NCBI GenBank assembly: GCA_903825465.1
Contig: CAIKAR010000089.1
Span: forward strand, 47,288-111,287
Direction of reading: 5' to 3'
Origin: an uncultured Hyphomicrobiales bacterium
GTDB taxonomy: Bacteria; Pseudomonadota; Alphaproteobacteria; Rhizobiales; Beijerinckiaceae
Length of the DNA: 64,000 bases
Shown: positions 1-8,354 of the stretch, one piece after another
Position numbering within the stretch: position 1 is the first letter of the stretch
Layout of the letters: every line of letters begins with the position of its first letter
The notes under the pieces: generated by a model
Seen by the model: the letters and a program-made list of their open reading frames with translations, nothing else
Told to the model about the DNA's origin: nothing
Databases searched by the model: none
Program-made: the position numbers and the translations under genes

Positions 1-220
1 AACTCGGGCTCGATTTTGTGGCGACATCGTAGCGCGGCGCGGCCTCGTAGCTGTGCCAGCCGCAATCGTGCAACGCCGCCGCGCGAACAACGGATTCGCG
101 CCGGCGCGGGGCCTCGAAATCGGCGTTGCCCCAACGCGCCGCGAAAAAACCCGAGAGCTCGGCGTGGTCGGTCTGGCGGATGAGGGTCATCGACCCGTCG
201 TCGTGCTGGCGGACGATCAT
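1..220 (-). CDS. DUF3891-like protein, N-terminal part (runs off the window)
   Basis: This gene starts at an ATG whose complement ends at 220 and reads leftwards off the window, so only the first 73 codons are visible and the ORF track misses it because no stop is present. The protein begins MIVRQHDDGSMTLIRQTDHA and continues with a LHDCGWHSYE segment. This pattern (start MIVR, then a QxDHAxLSG stretch and an HDxGW motif) is how I remember proteins of the DUF3891 family, whose function is not established. It lies about 10 bases downstream of the alpha/beta hydrolase on the same strand and may be co-transcribed with it. The family call is from memory of the motif, not a search. Confidence 0.6.
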   Translation of the reverse strand, partial: MIVRQHDDGSMTLIRQTDHAELSGFFAARWGNADFEAPRRRESVVRAAALHDCGWHSYEAAPRYDVATKSSPS

Positions 221-230
221 CCCGACCTCG

Positions 231-1292
231 CTATTTTCGCGGCGCCGCGCGCAGAAAATCCGCGAACGGCTGTTTCCACAGCCTCGCCATGCCTGTCGTG
301 CCGTGGCCGCGCGTCTCGGCGCTGGCGGGGATGAGATGGAACTGGGCGCCCGGCACGCGCTTCAACGCCTCGTCCATCAGGCCGAGTTCGACGGGATTGC
401 GCTCGTCGTCGGCGGAATTGACGGCCAGCAGCGCCGCGTGGATTCCCTCGAGCCCCGGCGCGGGATTGTAGTCGCGCGACGCCTCGAACTGGTAAATCGT
501 GTCGTTGGCGTCGCCGCCGGGCGCGGCGAGGCGGGCGTCGATCAATTTGTCCGCGGCCTCGCGCGTTGGCGCCAGCGTCTGATAGCCGCGCGAGCCTCCG
601 CTTGTGCCGACGCCGAACCAGACGCTCGCGAGCTTCAACGCCGCCGGCTGGGCGGAATAGTCGCCGTTGTTCCAGGCGGGGTCGGCCTTGATCGATTCGA
701 TCAGCATGCGCCGCATCATCCAGTTGCGCGCCGACATCTCCGTCGGGCTCGAAGCCATCGGCGCCAGGGCGTCCATGTAGTCGGGATGCCGCTCGCCGAA
801 AATCCACGTCTCCATGCCGCCCATCGAATTGCCGGTCGCGAGCCGCAAATGCTTGATCCCCAGGCCTTGCGACAGCAGAAGATATTGCGCCTCGACCAGG
901 TCGTCGTAGTTATAGCGCGGAAACCCCGCGCGAAGGCCGTCGGAGGGCTTCGACGATTTGCCGGCGCCGATCGAGTCGGGCAGCACGATGTAATATTTCG
1001 AGGCGTCGAGCGGCTGGCCCGGCCCGAACAATTCGCCGGCGTAGTCCTTGTTGAGAAAATTGCCGCCCGACCCGCCAGTGCCGTGCATGATCGCCACGGC
1101 GTCGTTGCGGGGGTCGCCGATGGCCGTGTAGTGCAGCCGCAACTCCGGCATGACCTCTCCCGTGTGGAAGCGGAAGTCTCGGGCGGTCCAATCGCCTTGC
1201 TTCGGCGCGGGATAGTTTTGAGCGCGGGCGCCCCCCGGAAAAAACGACAGCAGACAGGCCGCCGTCAGCGCTTTCAATGCGGTCGATGCCAC
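231..1292 (-). CDS. Exported alpha/beta hydrolase, homoserine acetyltransferase-like
   Basis: The predicted protein has a hydrophobic signal peptide ending in a GGARA/Q-type cleavage site, then an alpha/beta hydrolase fold. The nucleophile elbow is GNSMGG and the oxyanion region HGTGGSGG; an acidic residue and the late RGHGT histidine complete a plausible triad. The arrangement resembles the MetX/homoserine O-acetyltransferase subfamily, but export to the periplasm argues against methionine synthesis and for an esterase or hydrolase role. I chose the GTG at 1292 because GGAGG lies five bases before it, whereas the track's ATG at 1304 has no spaced ribosome site; this gives 353 residues. It diverges from the cytochrome fusion gene across a 128-base region. 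Substrate unknown. Confidence 0.75.
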   Translation of the reverse strand: MASTALKALTAACLLSFFPGGARAQNYPAPKQGDWTARDFRFHTGEVMPELRLHYTAIGDPRNDAVAIMHGTGGSGGNFLNKDYAGELFGPGQPLDASKYYIVLPDSIGAGKSSKPSDGLRAGFPRYNYDDLVEAQYLLLSQGLGIKHLRLATGNSMGGMETWIFGERHPDYMDALAPMASSPTEMSARNWMMRRMLIESIKADPAWNNGDYSAQPAALKLASVWFGVGTSGGSRGYQTLAPTREAADKLIDARLAAPGGDANDTIYQFEASRDYNPAPGLEGIHAALLAVNSADDERNPVELGLMDEALKRVPGAQFHLIPASAETRGHGTTGMARLWKQPFADFLRAAPRK

Positions 1293-1338
1293 GCCGTCCT
1301 CCATCCCTGACGCCCGATTGTCGCCTCCGCCGCGGCGA

Positions 1339-1384
1339 AGTCAATTGACTCCGCCCCCCGCCGTGAAATGATGCTGTCGACAGC
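1339..1384. promoter_or_regulatory. Two perfect 12-bp palindromes in a divergent promoter region
   Basis: Between the hydrolase and the cytochrome gene lie AGTCAATTGACT (1339-1350) and GCTGTCGACAGC (1373-1384), each a perfect palindrome, with centres 34 bases apart. The first supplies a TTGACT -35 hexamer on the plus strand, followed after 16 bases by AATGAT (four of six matches to a -10), so the second palindrome would sit at the transcription start. This geometry fits a repressor or regulator controlling the cytochrome gene. The regulator is not identifiable here. Confidence 0.4.
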
Positions 1385-1420
1385 GCCGCCCGCGAGGCGG
1401 CGCGCGAACGGGAGGCGGCG

Positions 1421-3493
1421 ATGAAGTGGCGCAACGCGATATTGGCTTTCGCCGTCCTGTTCGCGGCCTTCGCGGCCCCGCCGATTTCCAGCGCTCTGGC
1501 GCAAAGCCCCATCGCGACACAGGGCGTCGAGTGGCAATCCAACGCCGACCCCGCGCAGCGCTATCTTCAGCGCTCGCTTGAAATCTTCGACTTCAAGAAG
1601 GCCGCGGCCAGCGGCGCCGAGCGCGGGCGCGAGATTTTCTATTACAAATGCTGGATGTGCCACAACGAGTTCGTCCAGGAGGGCGGCCCGCGCCTCGACA
1701 GCGTCTTCCAGCGCGAAAACCTCATGACCGGCAAGCCGGTGAACGAGGCCAACATCCGCGAGCAGATCCGCGAGGGCAGCCCCAACATGGCGTCCTACAA
1801 GACGACGCTGAGCGACGCCGACATCGACGACCTCGTCGCGTTCATCAAGACCGAATGCTGCTGGAACGACGACGCGCCGCCAAAAAACCCGCGGTTCATC
1901 GCCGCTTCCGGGCCGCTGGCGCCAACCGCGGGGCGGACGGGCGACGTCGCTCTGGGCGGCGCGAAGGGCTTCGTCAAGACCAACAAGGGCGATCCGCTTG
2001 AAGGCGTGATGGTGCAGTTGATCTCGAAGAAGAGCAACATCCGCACGACTGTTTACAGCGGCGGCGACGGCGCCTACGAGTTCCCGAAGCTCGACGCCGG
2101 CGACTACGCCTTGCGCATCGCCAGGCCGCTCGAATTCTTCCCCTTCGTGAGGGAGGCCGTGGCGATCGACGGTTCGCCGACGCTCGACGACATTGTGTTG
2201 ACGCGCGTCGTCAACACCGAACTGCTGCCGCCGGTGCGCGACATCGCCGCGCAAATGAGCGGCGCGGAATGGCTGGCGAGCCTGTCGGGCACGGCGGAAG
2301 AGAAGTCGCTTCTGACGAACTATTGCAACTGGTGCCATTCCTACCAGCAGATTTTCCGCAACCACTACGACGAGCGGAGCTGGTCCAAGATCGTTTTCCG
2401 CATGACCGCCGGCGCGGGTTCGCCGCTGATCAACGTTCGTCCGCCCGGCCGCATGACCAAGGACGACCAGGCGAAATTGGTGCATTGGCTGGCGACGGTG
2501 CGCGGGCCTGACTCGAAGGATCCGCCCTTCGCCACGCTGCCGCGTCCGCATGGCCGCGCGACGCGCGTCGTGATCACCGAATACGAGCTGCCGCGGCTCG
2601 AAACCGCGACCCACGACGTCACCGGCGACTCGCGGGGGCGGCCCTGGTACTCGACGCACCGCAGTTCCTACGTGGGCCGGCTCGATCCCAAGACGGGCGC
2701 CGTGGAGGAATTCCATGTGCCGCCGCCGCAGGCGGGTTCGCTGCCCGGCACGCACTGGCTCCACGTCGACAAGAACGACATCGTCTGGGGCTCGGAAAAC
2801 TGGGCGCACAACATCTGGCGGCTCGATCCCAAGACCATGGATTTCAAGCGCGTGCCGTGGAAGGTGCGCGAGGGCGTGAATTCGCCGATGGGCGGCAATT
2901 ACGCGCTCGATCCCGACGGGCAAATCTGGCGCTCGCGCGAGAAGGGCGTCAGCATGGTCGACGCGCTTCAAGGCGTCGAGCTCAAAAAATACCCGACGAA
3001 GAAGTTTCCCGGCACCTACGGCTCCGCGGTGAGCGCCGACGGCAAATACTTCGGCGGCGGCGCCTGGCCCAAGGACGGCGTCGTGATCGCAGACCTGAAG
3101 TCCGGCGAAGTCTGGGAGCCCGATTCAGCCCCCAATTCCGGCCCCGCGCGCGGCGAGTTCGATCCCTCCGACAATTACTGGGCCGGCGGGCGCGGCGGCG
3201 AACTCGTCGAATTCAACATGAAGGAAAAACGCGTCCACGAATTCCGGCTGCCCACCGCCTACGCCTCGATGTATTCGGCCAACGCCGACCGCAACGGCGA
3301 AGTCTGGGCGGGCGAGATGCACACGGGCCGCTACTTCCGCTTCGACCCGAAGTCCGAGACCTTCGTGGAATACGAACTGCCCGAGCCCTACGGCCTCGAC
3401 CGCGAGACCTGGATCGACAACACAACGACGCCGGTGACTGTGTGGTACGTGGACCACGAGGGTTTCCTCGTCCGCATCCAGCCGCTGGACTGA
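1421..3493 (+). CDS. Secreted dihaem cytochrome c fused to a streptogramin-lyase-like beta-propeller
   Basis: This 690-residue protein starts with a clear signal peptide (ending ISSALAQS) preceded by GGGAGG five bases before the ATG. Domains in order: a class I-like cytochrome c with CWMCH at residues 77-81 and a probable methionine ligand in SPNMASY; a carboxypeptidase-regulatory-like beta-sandwich at about 180-262; a second haem site CNWCH at 302-306; and from about 385 to the end a propeller with repeated WxxxxW/LDPKTG blades as in virginiamycin B lyase-like (Vgb) and SMP-30-like proteins. The haem motifs place it in the periplasm. It is likely an electron-transferring oxidoreductase or lyase of unknown substrate. 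It stands alone, divergent from the hydrolase gene. The architecture is seen directly; the function is inference. Confidence 0.8.
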   Translation: MKWRNAILAFAVLFAAFAAPPISSALAQSPIATQGVEWQSNADPAQRYLQRSLEIFDFKKAAASGAERGREIFYYKCWMCHNEFVQEGGPRLDSVFQRENLMTGKPVNEANIREQIREGSPNMASYKTTLSDADIDDLVAFIKTECCWNDDAPPKNPRFIAASGPLAPTAGRTGDVALGGAKGFVKTNKGDPLEGVMVQLISKKSNIRTTVYSGGDGAYEFPKLDAGDYALRIARPLEFFPFVREAVAIDGSPTLDDIVLTRVVNTELLPPVRDIAAQMSGAEWLASLSGTAEEKSLLTNYCNWCHSYQQIFRNHYDERSWSKIVFRMTAGAGSPLINVRPPGRMTKDDQAKLVHWLATVRGPDSKDPPFATLPRPHGRATRVVITEYELPRLETATHDVTGDSRGRPWYSTHRSSYVGRLDPKTGAVEEFHVPPPQAGSLPGTHWLHVDKNDIVWGSENWAHNIWRLDPKTMDFKRVPWKVREGVNSPMGGNYALDPDGQIWRSREKGVSMVDALQGVELKKYPTKKFPGTYGSAVSADGKYFGGGAWPKDGVVIADLKSGEVWEPDSAPNSGPARGEFDPSDNYWAGGRGGELVEFNMKEKRVHEFRLPTAYASMYSANADRNGEVWAGEMHTGRYFRFDPKSETFVEYELPEPYGLDRETWIDNTTTPVTVWYVDHEGFLVRIQPLD

Positions 3494-3511
3494 GCGGCCG
3501 AGCGACTGGCT

Positions 3512-4561
3512 TCAGTGCGAACCCGGCGGCGGTGAAAGCTGCTTCGTCGCCTTGCCCATCTGCGAGCGCTCGAAAAAGATAATGACGGGGATCGACATGG
3601 TCAGCGGCAACAACAGGTAAAGCAGCCGCCACACCAGCAGCGCGGCGAACACCTGCGTCGCCGGCACCTGCGGCATGACGGCGAGGAACACCGCCTCCAT
3701 CACGCCGACGCCGCCGGGCACCTGCGACAGCAGGCCGGCTGAAAACGACAGCAGGAACGCGCCCAGCACCACCACGAAGCCGGGATTAACGTCCCATGGC
3801 AGCGCGAAATAGATGATGCCGGCGGCGCTCATCAATTCGATCGGCGCGGCGAGATATTGGCGGACGACTATCGGCATGCGGGGATAGACGATACGGAACT
3901 CGCCGATCTTCAAGGGGTGGAGCTTGAGCCAGGCGCCGAGCGTGTAGAGCATGCAAAAGGCGATCAACGCGGCGCCGAGTCCCCGCGCGGCCACCGGGCC
4001 GATGGCGAAATGCCGCGATAGCTTGCTCAAGGGCGCGAGAATGCCGGGGTCGATCAGCAGCGTCAGCCCCATCAGCAACATCGTGCCGAACGCGAAAGTG
4101 AACGAGCACAGCGCGACAAGCACCGCGACCTCGGCCGCCGAAAGCCCCTTGGCGGTGTAGGCGCGCAGACGCACCATGCCGCCGGAAAACACCGACGCGC
4201 CGATGTTGTGCGACAGGGCGTAGGTGACGAAGGAGCAGGTCGCCGTGTAGAGGAACGAGATGCCGGCCAGTTTGCGCAGGTGCAGGAGCGCGATGCGGTC
4301 GTACCAGGCGAGCGACACATAGGCGCCCAAGGTCGAGAGCAGGGCCAGCGCATAGGAGCCGGGCGGGATGGCGGCGAGTTTGCCGCCGATCACTTCCGCG
4401 ATGATCTTGAGGCTCGACCAAAGGTCGCTGGTCGCCAGCGCCGCGCGCGCCGCCGGTTCCGCCGCGGCTTCGATCCTGAGCTTTTCGTAAAGCACCCGGA
4501 CGGACGCGAGCACCGCGGCCAGTCCCAGAAGCGGCCAAAAGAAATCCATCAACCGCTTCAT
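3512..4561 (-). CDS. UPF0104 / LPG-synthase-like integral membrane protein
   Basis: A 349-residue polytopic membrane protein with about eight hydrophobic helices. The SLSKLSRHFAIGPVAARGLG segment, the LLSFSAGLLSQVPGGVGVMEAVFL motif and the C-terminal WRLLYLLLPL stretch are typical of the UPF0104 family, which matches the membrane domain of lysylphosphatidylglycerol synthase (MprF flippase part) but lacks the aminoacyl-transferase domain. A role in moving a lipid or polyprenyl intermediate is possible, not shown. I chose the internal ATG at 4561 (MKRLMDFFWP) because the upstream 29 residues of the track ORF are non-hydrophobic and unlike the family. Convergent with the cytochrome gene, 18 bases apart. 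Confidence 0.75.
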   Translation of the reverse strand: MKRLMDFFWPLLGLAAVLASVRVLYEKLRIEAAAEPAARAALATSDLWSSLKIIAEVIGGKLAAIPPGSYALALLSTLGAYVSLAWYDRIALLHLRKLAGISFLYTATCSFVTYALSHNIGASVFSGGMVRLRAYTAKGLSAAEVAVLVALCSFTFAFGTMLLMGLTLLIDPGILAPLSKLSRHFAIGPVAARGLGAALIAFCMLYTLGAWLKLHPLKIGEFRIVYPRMPIVVRQYLAAPIELMSAAGIIYFALPWDVNPGFVVVLGAFLLSFSAGLLSQVPGGVGVMEAVFLAVMPQVPATQVFAALLVWRLLYLLLPLTMSIPVIIFFERSQMGKATKQLSPPPGSH

Positions 4562-4673
4562 AAAGGCCCGCCGAATGACGCCCGCGCCAGCCAATGGCGT
4601 CCCTCCCTGCCCGAAGGCGCCGGCGGACGCAAGTTGCGCGGGAGCCAAAAAAACAGGCGGGCCGCCCGCGGGC

Positions 4674-5078
4674 TTACGCCCCGGCGGGGCGCAGGCCGAT
4701 CAGGCCGGGTTCGAGCCGCTCGCGCACCGCGTCGATGACGCGTTCGCCCTTTTCGCGTCCGTCCAGCGATTGCGCCTTGGCGAGTTCGTCGAGCGCCTCC
4801 GCGAGGCGCGCCTTGGCTTCCTCGACCTGTCCGCGCAGTTCGTCGGTGGAGTTTTTGAGGTTGTCGCGCCGTGTTCGCGCCGCCCTCGCGTAGGTCGAAT
4901 AGGCGAAGTGGGTGGGATTGGCGTTTCCCGACCGTTGTTCCTCGGTGGCGATCTCGCGGTCGAGGTCGCCGCCCATGCGGGTGAACTCCGCGATCATCGT
5001 TTCGATCTGGGCGACGCGCTTGCGCCGGTCCTCGGCCTGGAACCGCTTGAGGCGGATGAGTGTGTCCCGCGACTTCAT
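4674..5078 (-). CDS. fliJ: FliJ-like flagellar export chaperone
   Basis: A 134-residue, almost wholly charged alpha-helical protein starting MKSRDTLIRLKRFQAEDRRKRV and continuing as a coiled coil. This is the signature of alphaproteobacterial FliJ, the soluble component that binds the FliI ATPase and escorts chaperones in the flagellar type III export apparatus. The MKSRDxLIRLKRFQ start is what I rely on for the call. A GGAG lies nine bases before the ATG. It is transcribed divergently from ctrA; fliI is not next to it in this window, so it may be regulated from the same 569-base promoter region as ctrA, which would suit class II flagellar genes that depend on CtrA. Confidence 0.75.
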   Translation of the reverse strand: MKSRDTLIRLKRFQAEDRRKRVAQIETMIAEFTRMGGDLDREIATEEQRSGNANPTHFAYSTYARAARTRRDNLKNSTDELRGQVEEAKARLAEALDELAKAQSLDGREKGERVIDAVRERLEPGLIGLRPAGA

Positions 5079-5647
5079 TACGCTTTACTCCGTCACGCAA
5101 ATACAGACCAAAATCCCGTCCACCAAAGAGCGGTCGGGCGCAAAACAGTTCCGCGAGACAAATTCACAATGAACGAGGTAGGTTTCCCGTTCCTTACCTT
5201 CGCCGCCGAAACGCCGCTTTTTAGTCGCGGCGACCGAATCGGCGCGCCAATGGCCCTTCGCGGCGGCCCGGCGGCTCTCGAATTAACCATTTGTTGACGT
5301 TCGTCGTTCATTGTCGCCGCGAACGCCTCGCGCGCCGTCCGCCCCGTTGATTTGGCGAAGGGATCGCCCACCGCGAGTCGAATGAGTCGGTTGGCGGTGT
5401 TTCCTCAAGTTTTAGTTTAAGTGTCTGAAAGCGCGAATCTCCGCTCTAAAAAGCGATTTGTTGATTTCCATCTTCCAATCCGCTTGGAGCTTGCGCTAAG
5501 GAATCAGAGTTTGTTAACGATTGCGCGTTAGGGTTACTAAGTTGGAATTACGATGGGGCAGCCGCCCTGAAACCTTGCTAGCCGAACCGCCGTTTACCGG
5601 CTGGACGCGGCCCGGGTGGACGACATGGCGGCAATTCGGGGACGAAC
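5079..5647. promoter_or_regulatory. ctrA/fliJ divergent control region with GANTC sites and a CtrA-like box
   Basis: No gene is visible in these 569 bases, which are AT-richer than the surroundings. Five GANTC sites, the target of the CcrM methyltransferase, lie at 5236, 5375, 5384, 5435 and 5501, against about two expected by chance. TTAA-N7-TTGA at 5283-5297 matches the CtrA consensus TTAA-N7-TTAA with one mismatch, and a TTAAC half site is at 5514. In Caulobacter and Rhizobiales, ctrA transcription is governed by CtrA itself, GcrA and CcrM methylation state; the sites here fit that scheme. The exact start sites cannot be fixed by eye. Confidence 0.6.
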
Positions 5648-6352
5648 ATGCGCGTACTTTTGATCGAAGACGACAGCGCGACCGCACAAAGCATCGAACT
5701 GATGCTGAAGTCGGAAAATTTCAACGTTTACACCACTGATCTCGGCGAAGAGGGCATCGACCTCGGCAAGCTGTACGATTACGATATTATTCTTCTTGAT
5801 CTAAACCTTCCCGACATGTCCGGATACGAGGTGCTTCGCACCCTCCGCGTCGCCAAGGTGAAGACGCCCATCCTGATCCTGTCGGGCCTCGCCGGCATCG
5901 AGGACAAGGTGAAGGGCCTCGGCTTCGGCGCCGACGACTACCTGACCAAGCCCTTCCACAAAGACGAACTGGTCGCCCGCATCCACGCCATCGTGCGCCG
6001 CTCGAAGGGCCACGCCCAGTCGGTCATCACCACGGGCGACCTCGTGGTCAACCTTGATCAGAAGACGGTGGAGGTCGACGGCACCCGCGTCCATCTCACC
6101 GGCAAGGAATATCAGATGCTCGAGCTGCTTTCCCTGCGCAAGGGGACGACGCTCACCAAGGAGATGTTCCTCAACCACCTCTATGGCGGCATGGACGAGC
6201 CGGAACTGAAAATCATCGACGTGTTCATCTGCAAGCTGCGCAAGAAGCTGGCGAACGCCAGCCAGGGCCGCAACTACATCGAGACCGTCTGGGGCCGCGG
6301 CTACGTGCTGCGCGAGCCCTCCGAGAACGACGAGCGCATCACCGCCGCCTGA
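5648..6352 (+). CDS. ctrA: Cell-cycle response regulator CtrA
   Basis: A 234-residue OmpR/PhoB-type response regulator. The receiver (1-120) starts [20 protein letters not shown], carries the phospho-acceptor Asp in [13 protein letters not shown] and the conserved Lys in DDYLTKPF. The winged-helix DNA-binding domain (about 128-225) has the near-invariant [18 protein letters not shown] and VWGRGYVLR of CtrA. Length, start and C-terminal extension match orthologues that control DNA replication, division, flagella and pili in alphaproteobacteria through the CckA-ChpT relay. It is monocistronic, followed 19 bases later by the convergent end of cheR. Regulation is discussed under the upstream region. 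Confidence 0.96.
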   Translation: MRVLLIEDDSATAQSIELMLKSENFNVYTTDLGEEGIDLGKLYDYDIILLDLNLPDMSGYEVLRTLRVAKVKTPILILSGLAGIEDKVKGLGFGADDYLTKPFHKDELVARIHAIVRRSKGHAQSVITTGDLVVNLDQKTVEVDGTRVHLTGKEYQMLELLSLRKGTTLTKEMFLNHLYGGMDEPELKIIDVFICKLRKKLANASQGRNYIETVWGRGYVLREPSENDERITAA

Positions 6353-6371
6353 ACGGTCGGCCGCGCCGCCG

Positions 6372-7202
6372 TCAGGATCGCGGCGCGAAGGGCCCGTCGG
6401 TCCGCACCAGGGCCAGTGGATTGGCCGACCACGTAATCCAGTTGGGATCGCCGGACGCGATTGTTTCAGTCGCGCCAAGCACGAGAAAGCCGTCCGGTCG
6501 GATCGCTTTCGCCAACCGCGCGAGAATGTCGCGCCGGGTTTCCGCGTCGAAGTAAATCAGCACGTTGCGGCAGAAAATCACGTCGTAAAGCCGGTGCTCG
6601 TTGAACGGCGACAGCAGATTGAAAAGCGAAAACCGCACCTTCGATCTCAATTGCTCGGATATCCGCCAGTTGTCGCCCTCCCTCGTGAAATATTTCAGGA
6701 GGAAATTCGTCGGCGTGCCCCGTTGCGCCTCGAACTGGTTGTAGACGCCCTCGCGCGCGGCGGCGACCGCCGTTCGCGAGATGTCGCTGGCGTGGAGCGC
6801 GACGCGCCACCCCGCCAGTTTCTGCCCGGCCTGGTCCAGGGTCATCGCCACTGAATAGGGTTCCTGCCCGGTCGAACAGGCGTTGCACCAGATGCGGATT
6901 TCGCGCTGCTCGGCGCGGGCGGTCAGAAGGTGCGACAGGATCTCGCCCGCGAGCAGCCGAAACGGCGAGCGGTCGCGGAAAAAGAAGGTCTCGTTTGTCG
7001 CGATCGCGTCGACGATTTCGTCGAGCAGGTCGCTCTTCTGACCCGGACGCACGCTGTCCAGCATCGCCGTGATGTCGCCGTGGCAGCGCGCGACGGCGAT
7101 CGAGGAGAGGCGGGCTTCGAGCGCGAACCGCTTCGTCGGATCGATCACGATGCCTGTGGATTGGCGGAGGGTCTCCGCGAGGCGGTGGAAGCCGGCGTTC
7201 AC
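6372..7202 (-). CDS. cheR: Chemotaxis protein methyltransferase CheR
   Basis: This 276-residue protein methylates glutamates of chemoreceptors using S-adenosylmethionine. It has the N-terminal helical domain (about 1-75) and the SAM-binding domain with TNETFFFRD, IRIWCNACSTGQEPYS, LHASDIS and VIFCRNVLIYFD motifs, all diagnostic of CheR. The true start is a GTG at 7202 overlapping the cheB stop (GTGA), not the 475-codon ORF of the track, whose first 200 residues read cheB out of frame. It is the last gene of the cheA-cheW-cheY-cheB-cheR operon. No chemoreceptor gene is in the window. Confidence 0.93.
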   Translation of the reverse strand: MNAGFHRLAETLRQSTGIVIDPTKRFALEARLSSIAVARCHGDITAMLDSVRPGQKSDLLDEIVDAIATNETFFFRDRSPFRLLAGEILSHLLTARAEQREIRIWCNACSTGQEPYSVAMTLDQAGQKLAGWRVALHASDISRTAVAAAREGVYNQFEAQRGTPTNFLLKYFTREGDNWRISEQLRSKVRFSLFNLLSPFNEHRLYDVIFCRNVLIYFDAETRRDILARLAKAIRPDGFLVLGATETIASGDPNWITWSANPLALVRTDGPFAPRS

Positions 7203-7900
7203 GCGACCCTCCCCGGGCGGAGGCCGCGCGCGAGCTCGGCGACGGCGCCGGCGATTTCGTCGAGCGGCAGGATCGCGGCGGCGAGCCCTTCCTTGGCGAC
7301 CACGCCCGGCATGCCCCAGACGACGCTGGTTTCCTCGTCCTGCGCGATCACCGCGCCGCCGGCGGCGACGATGGCCCGCGAGCCCTCCAATCCATCCGAG
7401 CCCATGCCGGTCAGCACGACGCCGAGCGCGCCAGGACCGAACGACTGCGCGGCGGAACGGAACAGCACGTCCACGGCCGGCTTGCAGAAATTCTCCGGGG
7501 GCCCGTCGCTGTGGACGATGATAGGCGTTTCGCCGATCCTCAGGACGCGCAAGTGCGCGTCGCCGGGCGCGAAATAGATCTTGCCCGGCTTGACCGGCTC
7601 GCCGTGCTGCCCGATCCGAACCTCGCGGCGCGTGATCCGCGCGATGTTGGCGGTGACGATGGAGGTGAAATCGGCGGGGACGTGAAGCACGACGAAAATC
7701 GGCAAATCGACGGCCCGGGGCGCGAGAACGCCGAGGACGCGCGCCAGCGCCTGCGGCCCTCCCGTCGAGGCGCCAATGAACAGGGCGCGCGGCGCGCACG
7801 CCGCGAAACGCGCGCGCGCGTATTCCGACGAGGGTCGCGGCGGCGGCCGCGACGGCGTCTGGCGGACGGAAGCGCCGGCCGAATTGACAATGCGACTCAT
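7199..7900 (-). CDS. cheB: CheB methylesterase domain protein lacking a receiver domain
   Basis: A 233-residue protein homologous only to the C-terminal catalytic part of CheB, the receptor methylesterase/deamidase. Visible catalytic features are GASTGG with the nucleophilic Ser, the HVPADFT histidine, and GMGSDG with the acidic residue. A normal CheB is about 350 residues with a receiver and linker; here a 35-residue Pro/Arg-rich tail replaces it. I use ATG 7900 because the longer track start reads an Arg-rich stretch that overlaps the end of cheY. Without a receiver its activity cannot be switched by its own phosphorylation, so control must come by another route, perhaps the separate CheY-like protein encoded next to it. 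Confidence 0.88.
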   Translation of the reverse strand: MSRIVNSAGASVRQTPSRPPPRPSSEYARARFAACAPRALFIGASTGGPQALARVLGVLAPRAVDLPIFVVLHVPADFTSIVTANIARITRREVRIGQHGEPVKPGKIYFAPGDAHLRVLRIGETPIIVHSDGPPENFCKPAVDVLFRSAAQSFGPGALGVVLTGMGSDGLEGSRAIVAAGGAVIAQDEETSVVWGMPGVVAKEGLAAAILPLDEIAGAVAELARGLRPGRVA

Positions 7901-7988
7901 CGAATGAACTTCCGAACCGGAGCGACGCGCGGAGAAGGCCGGGGGCCGGGACCGGGAGAAGCCGATCCAGGTCCGTCCGGTCTGGCGG

Positions 7989-8354
7989 CTAATAGAAGCC
8001 GATTTCCTCAAGTTTGTTTTGAACGATGTGCCTGTCGAAGGGCTTCAAGATGTATTCGTCGGCGCCGGCGTGCATGGCGCGGGCGATGTGGGCCACGTCG
8101 TTCTCGCTGGTGCAGAAAATCACCTTCGGCGCGGCGCCGTCCGGCAGGCGGCGCAGATGGCGCAGAAACTCGAAGCCGTCCATCACCGGCATGTTCCAGT
8201 CGAGGAGAATGGCGTCGGGCATCTCCATTTCGCAAAGCGAGAGCGCGCGTTGCCCATCCTCCGCCTCGGAGGTTTGAAAGCGCATGCTCTCGAGAATGCG
8301 CTTGGCGACCTTGCGCATCACCGGCGAGTCGTCGACGATCAGAATCCGCTTCAT
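7989..8354 (-). CDS. cheY: Single-domain response regulator, CheY-like
   Basis: A 121-residue stand-alone receiver. The acidic pocket is VDDSP, the phospho-acceptor Asp lies in ILLDWNMPVMDG, the switch Thr/Ser in FCTSEND and the Lys in YILKPFD. These match CheY-type regulators that carry phosphate from CheA. It overlaps the end of cheW by four bases and precedes cheB, so it is translated with both. It could act on the flagellar motor, serve as a phosphate sink, or substitute for the receiver missing from CheB; the sequence does not decide. Confidence 0.9.
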   Translation of the reverse strand: MKRILIVDDSPVMRKVAKRILESMRFQTSEAEDGQRALSLCEMEMPDAILLDWNMPVMDGFEFLRHLRRLPDGAAPKVIFCTSENDVAHIARAMHAGADEYILKPFDRHIVQNKLEEIGFY

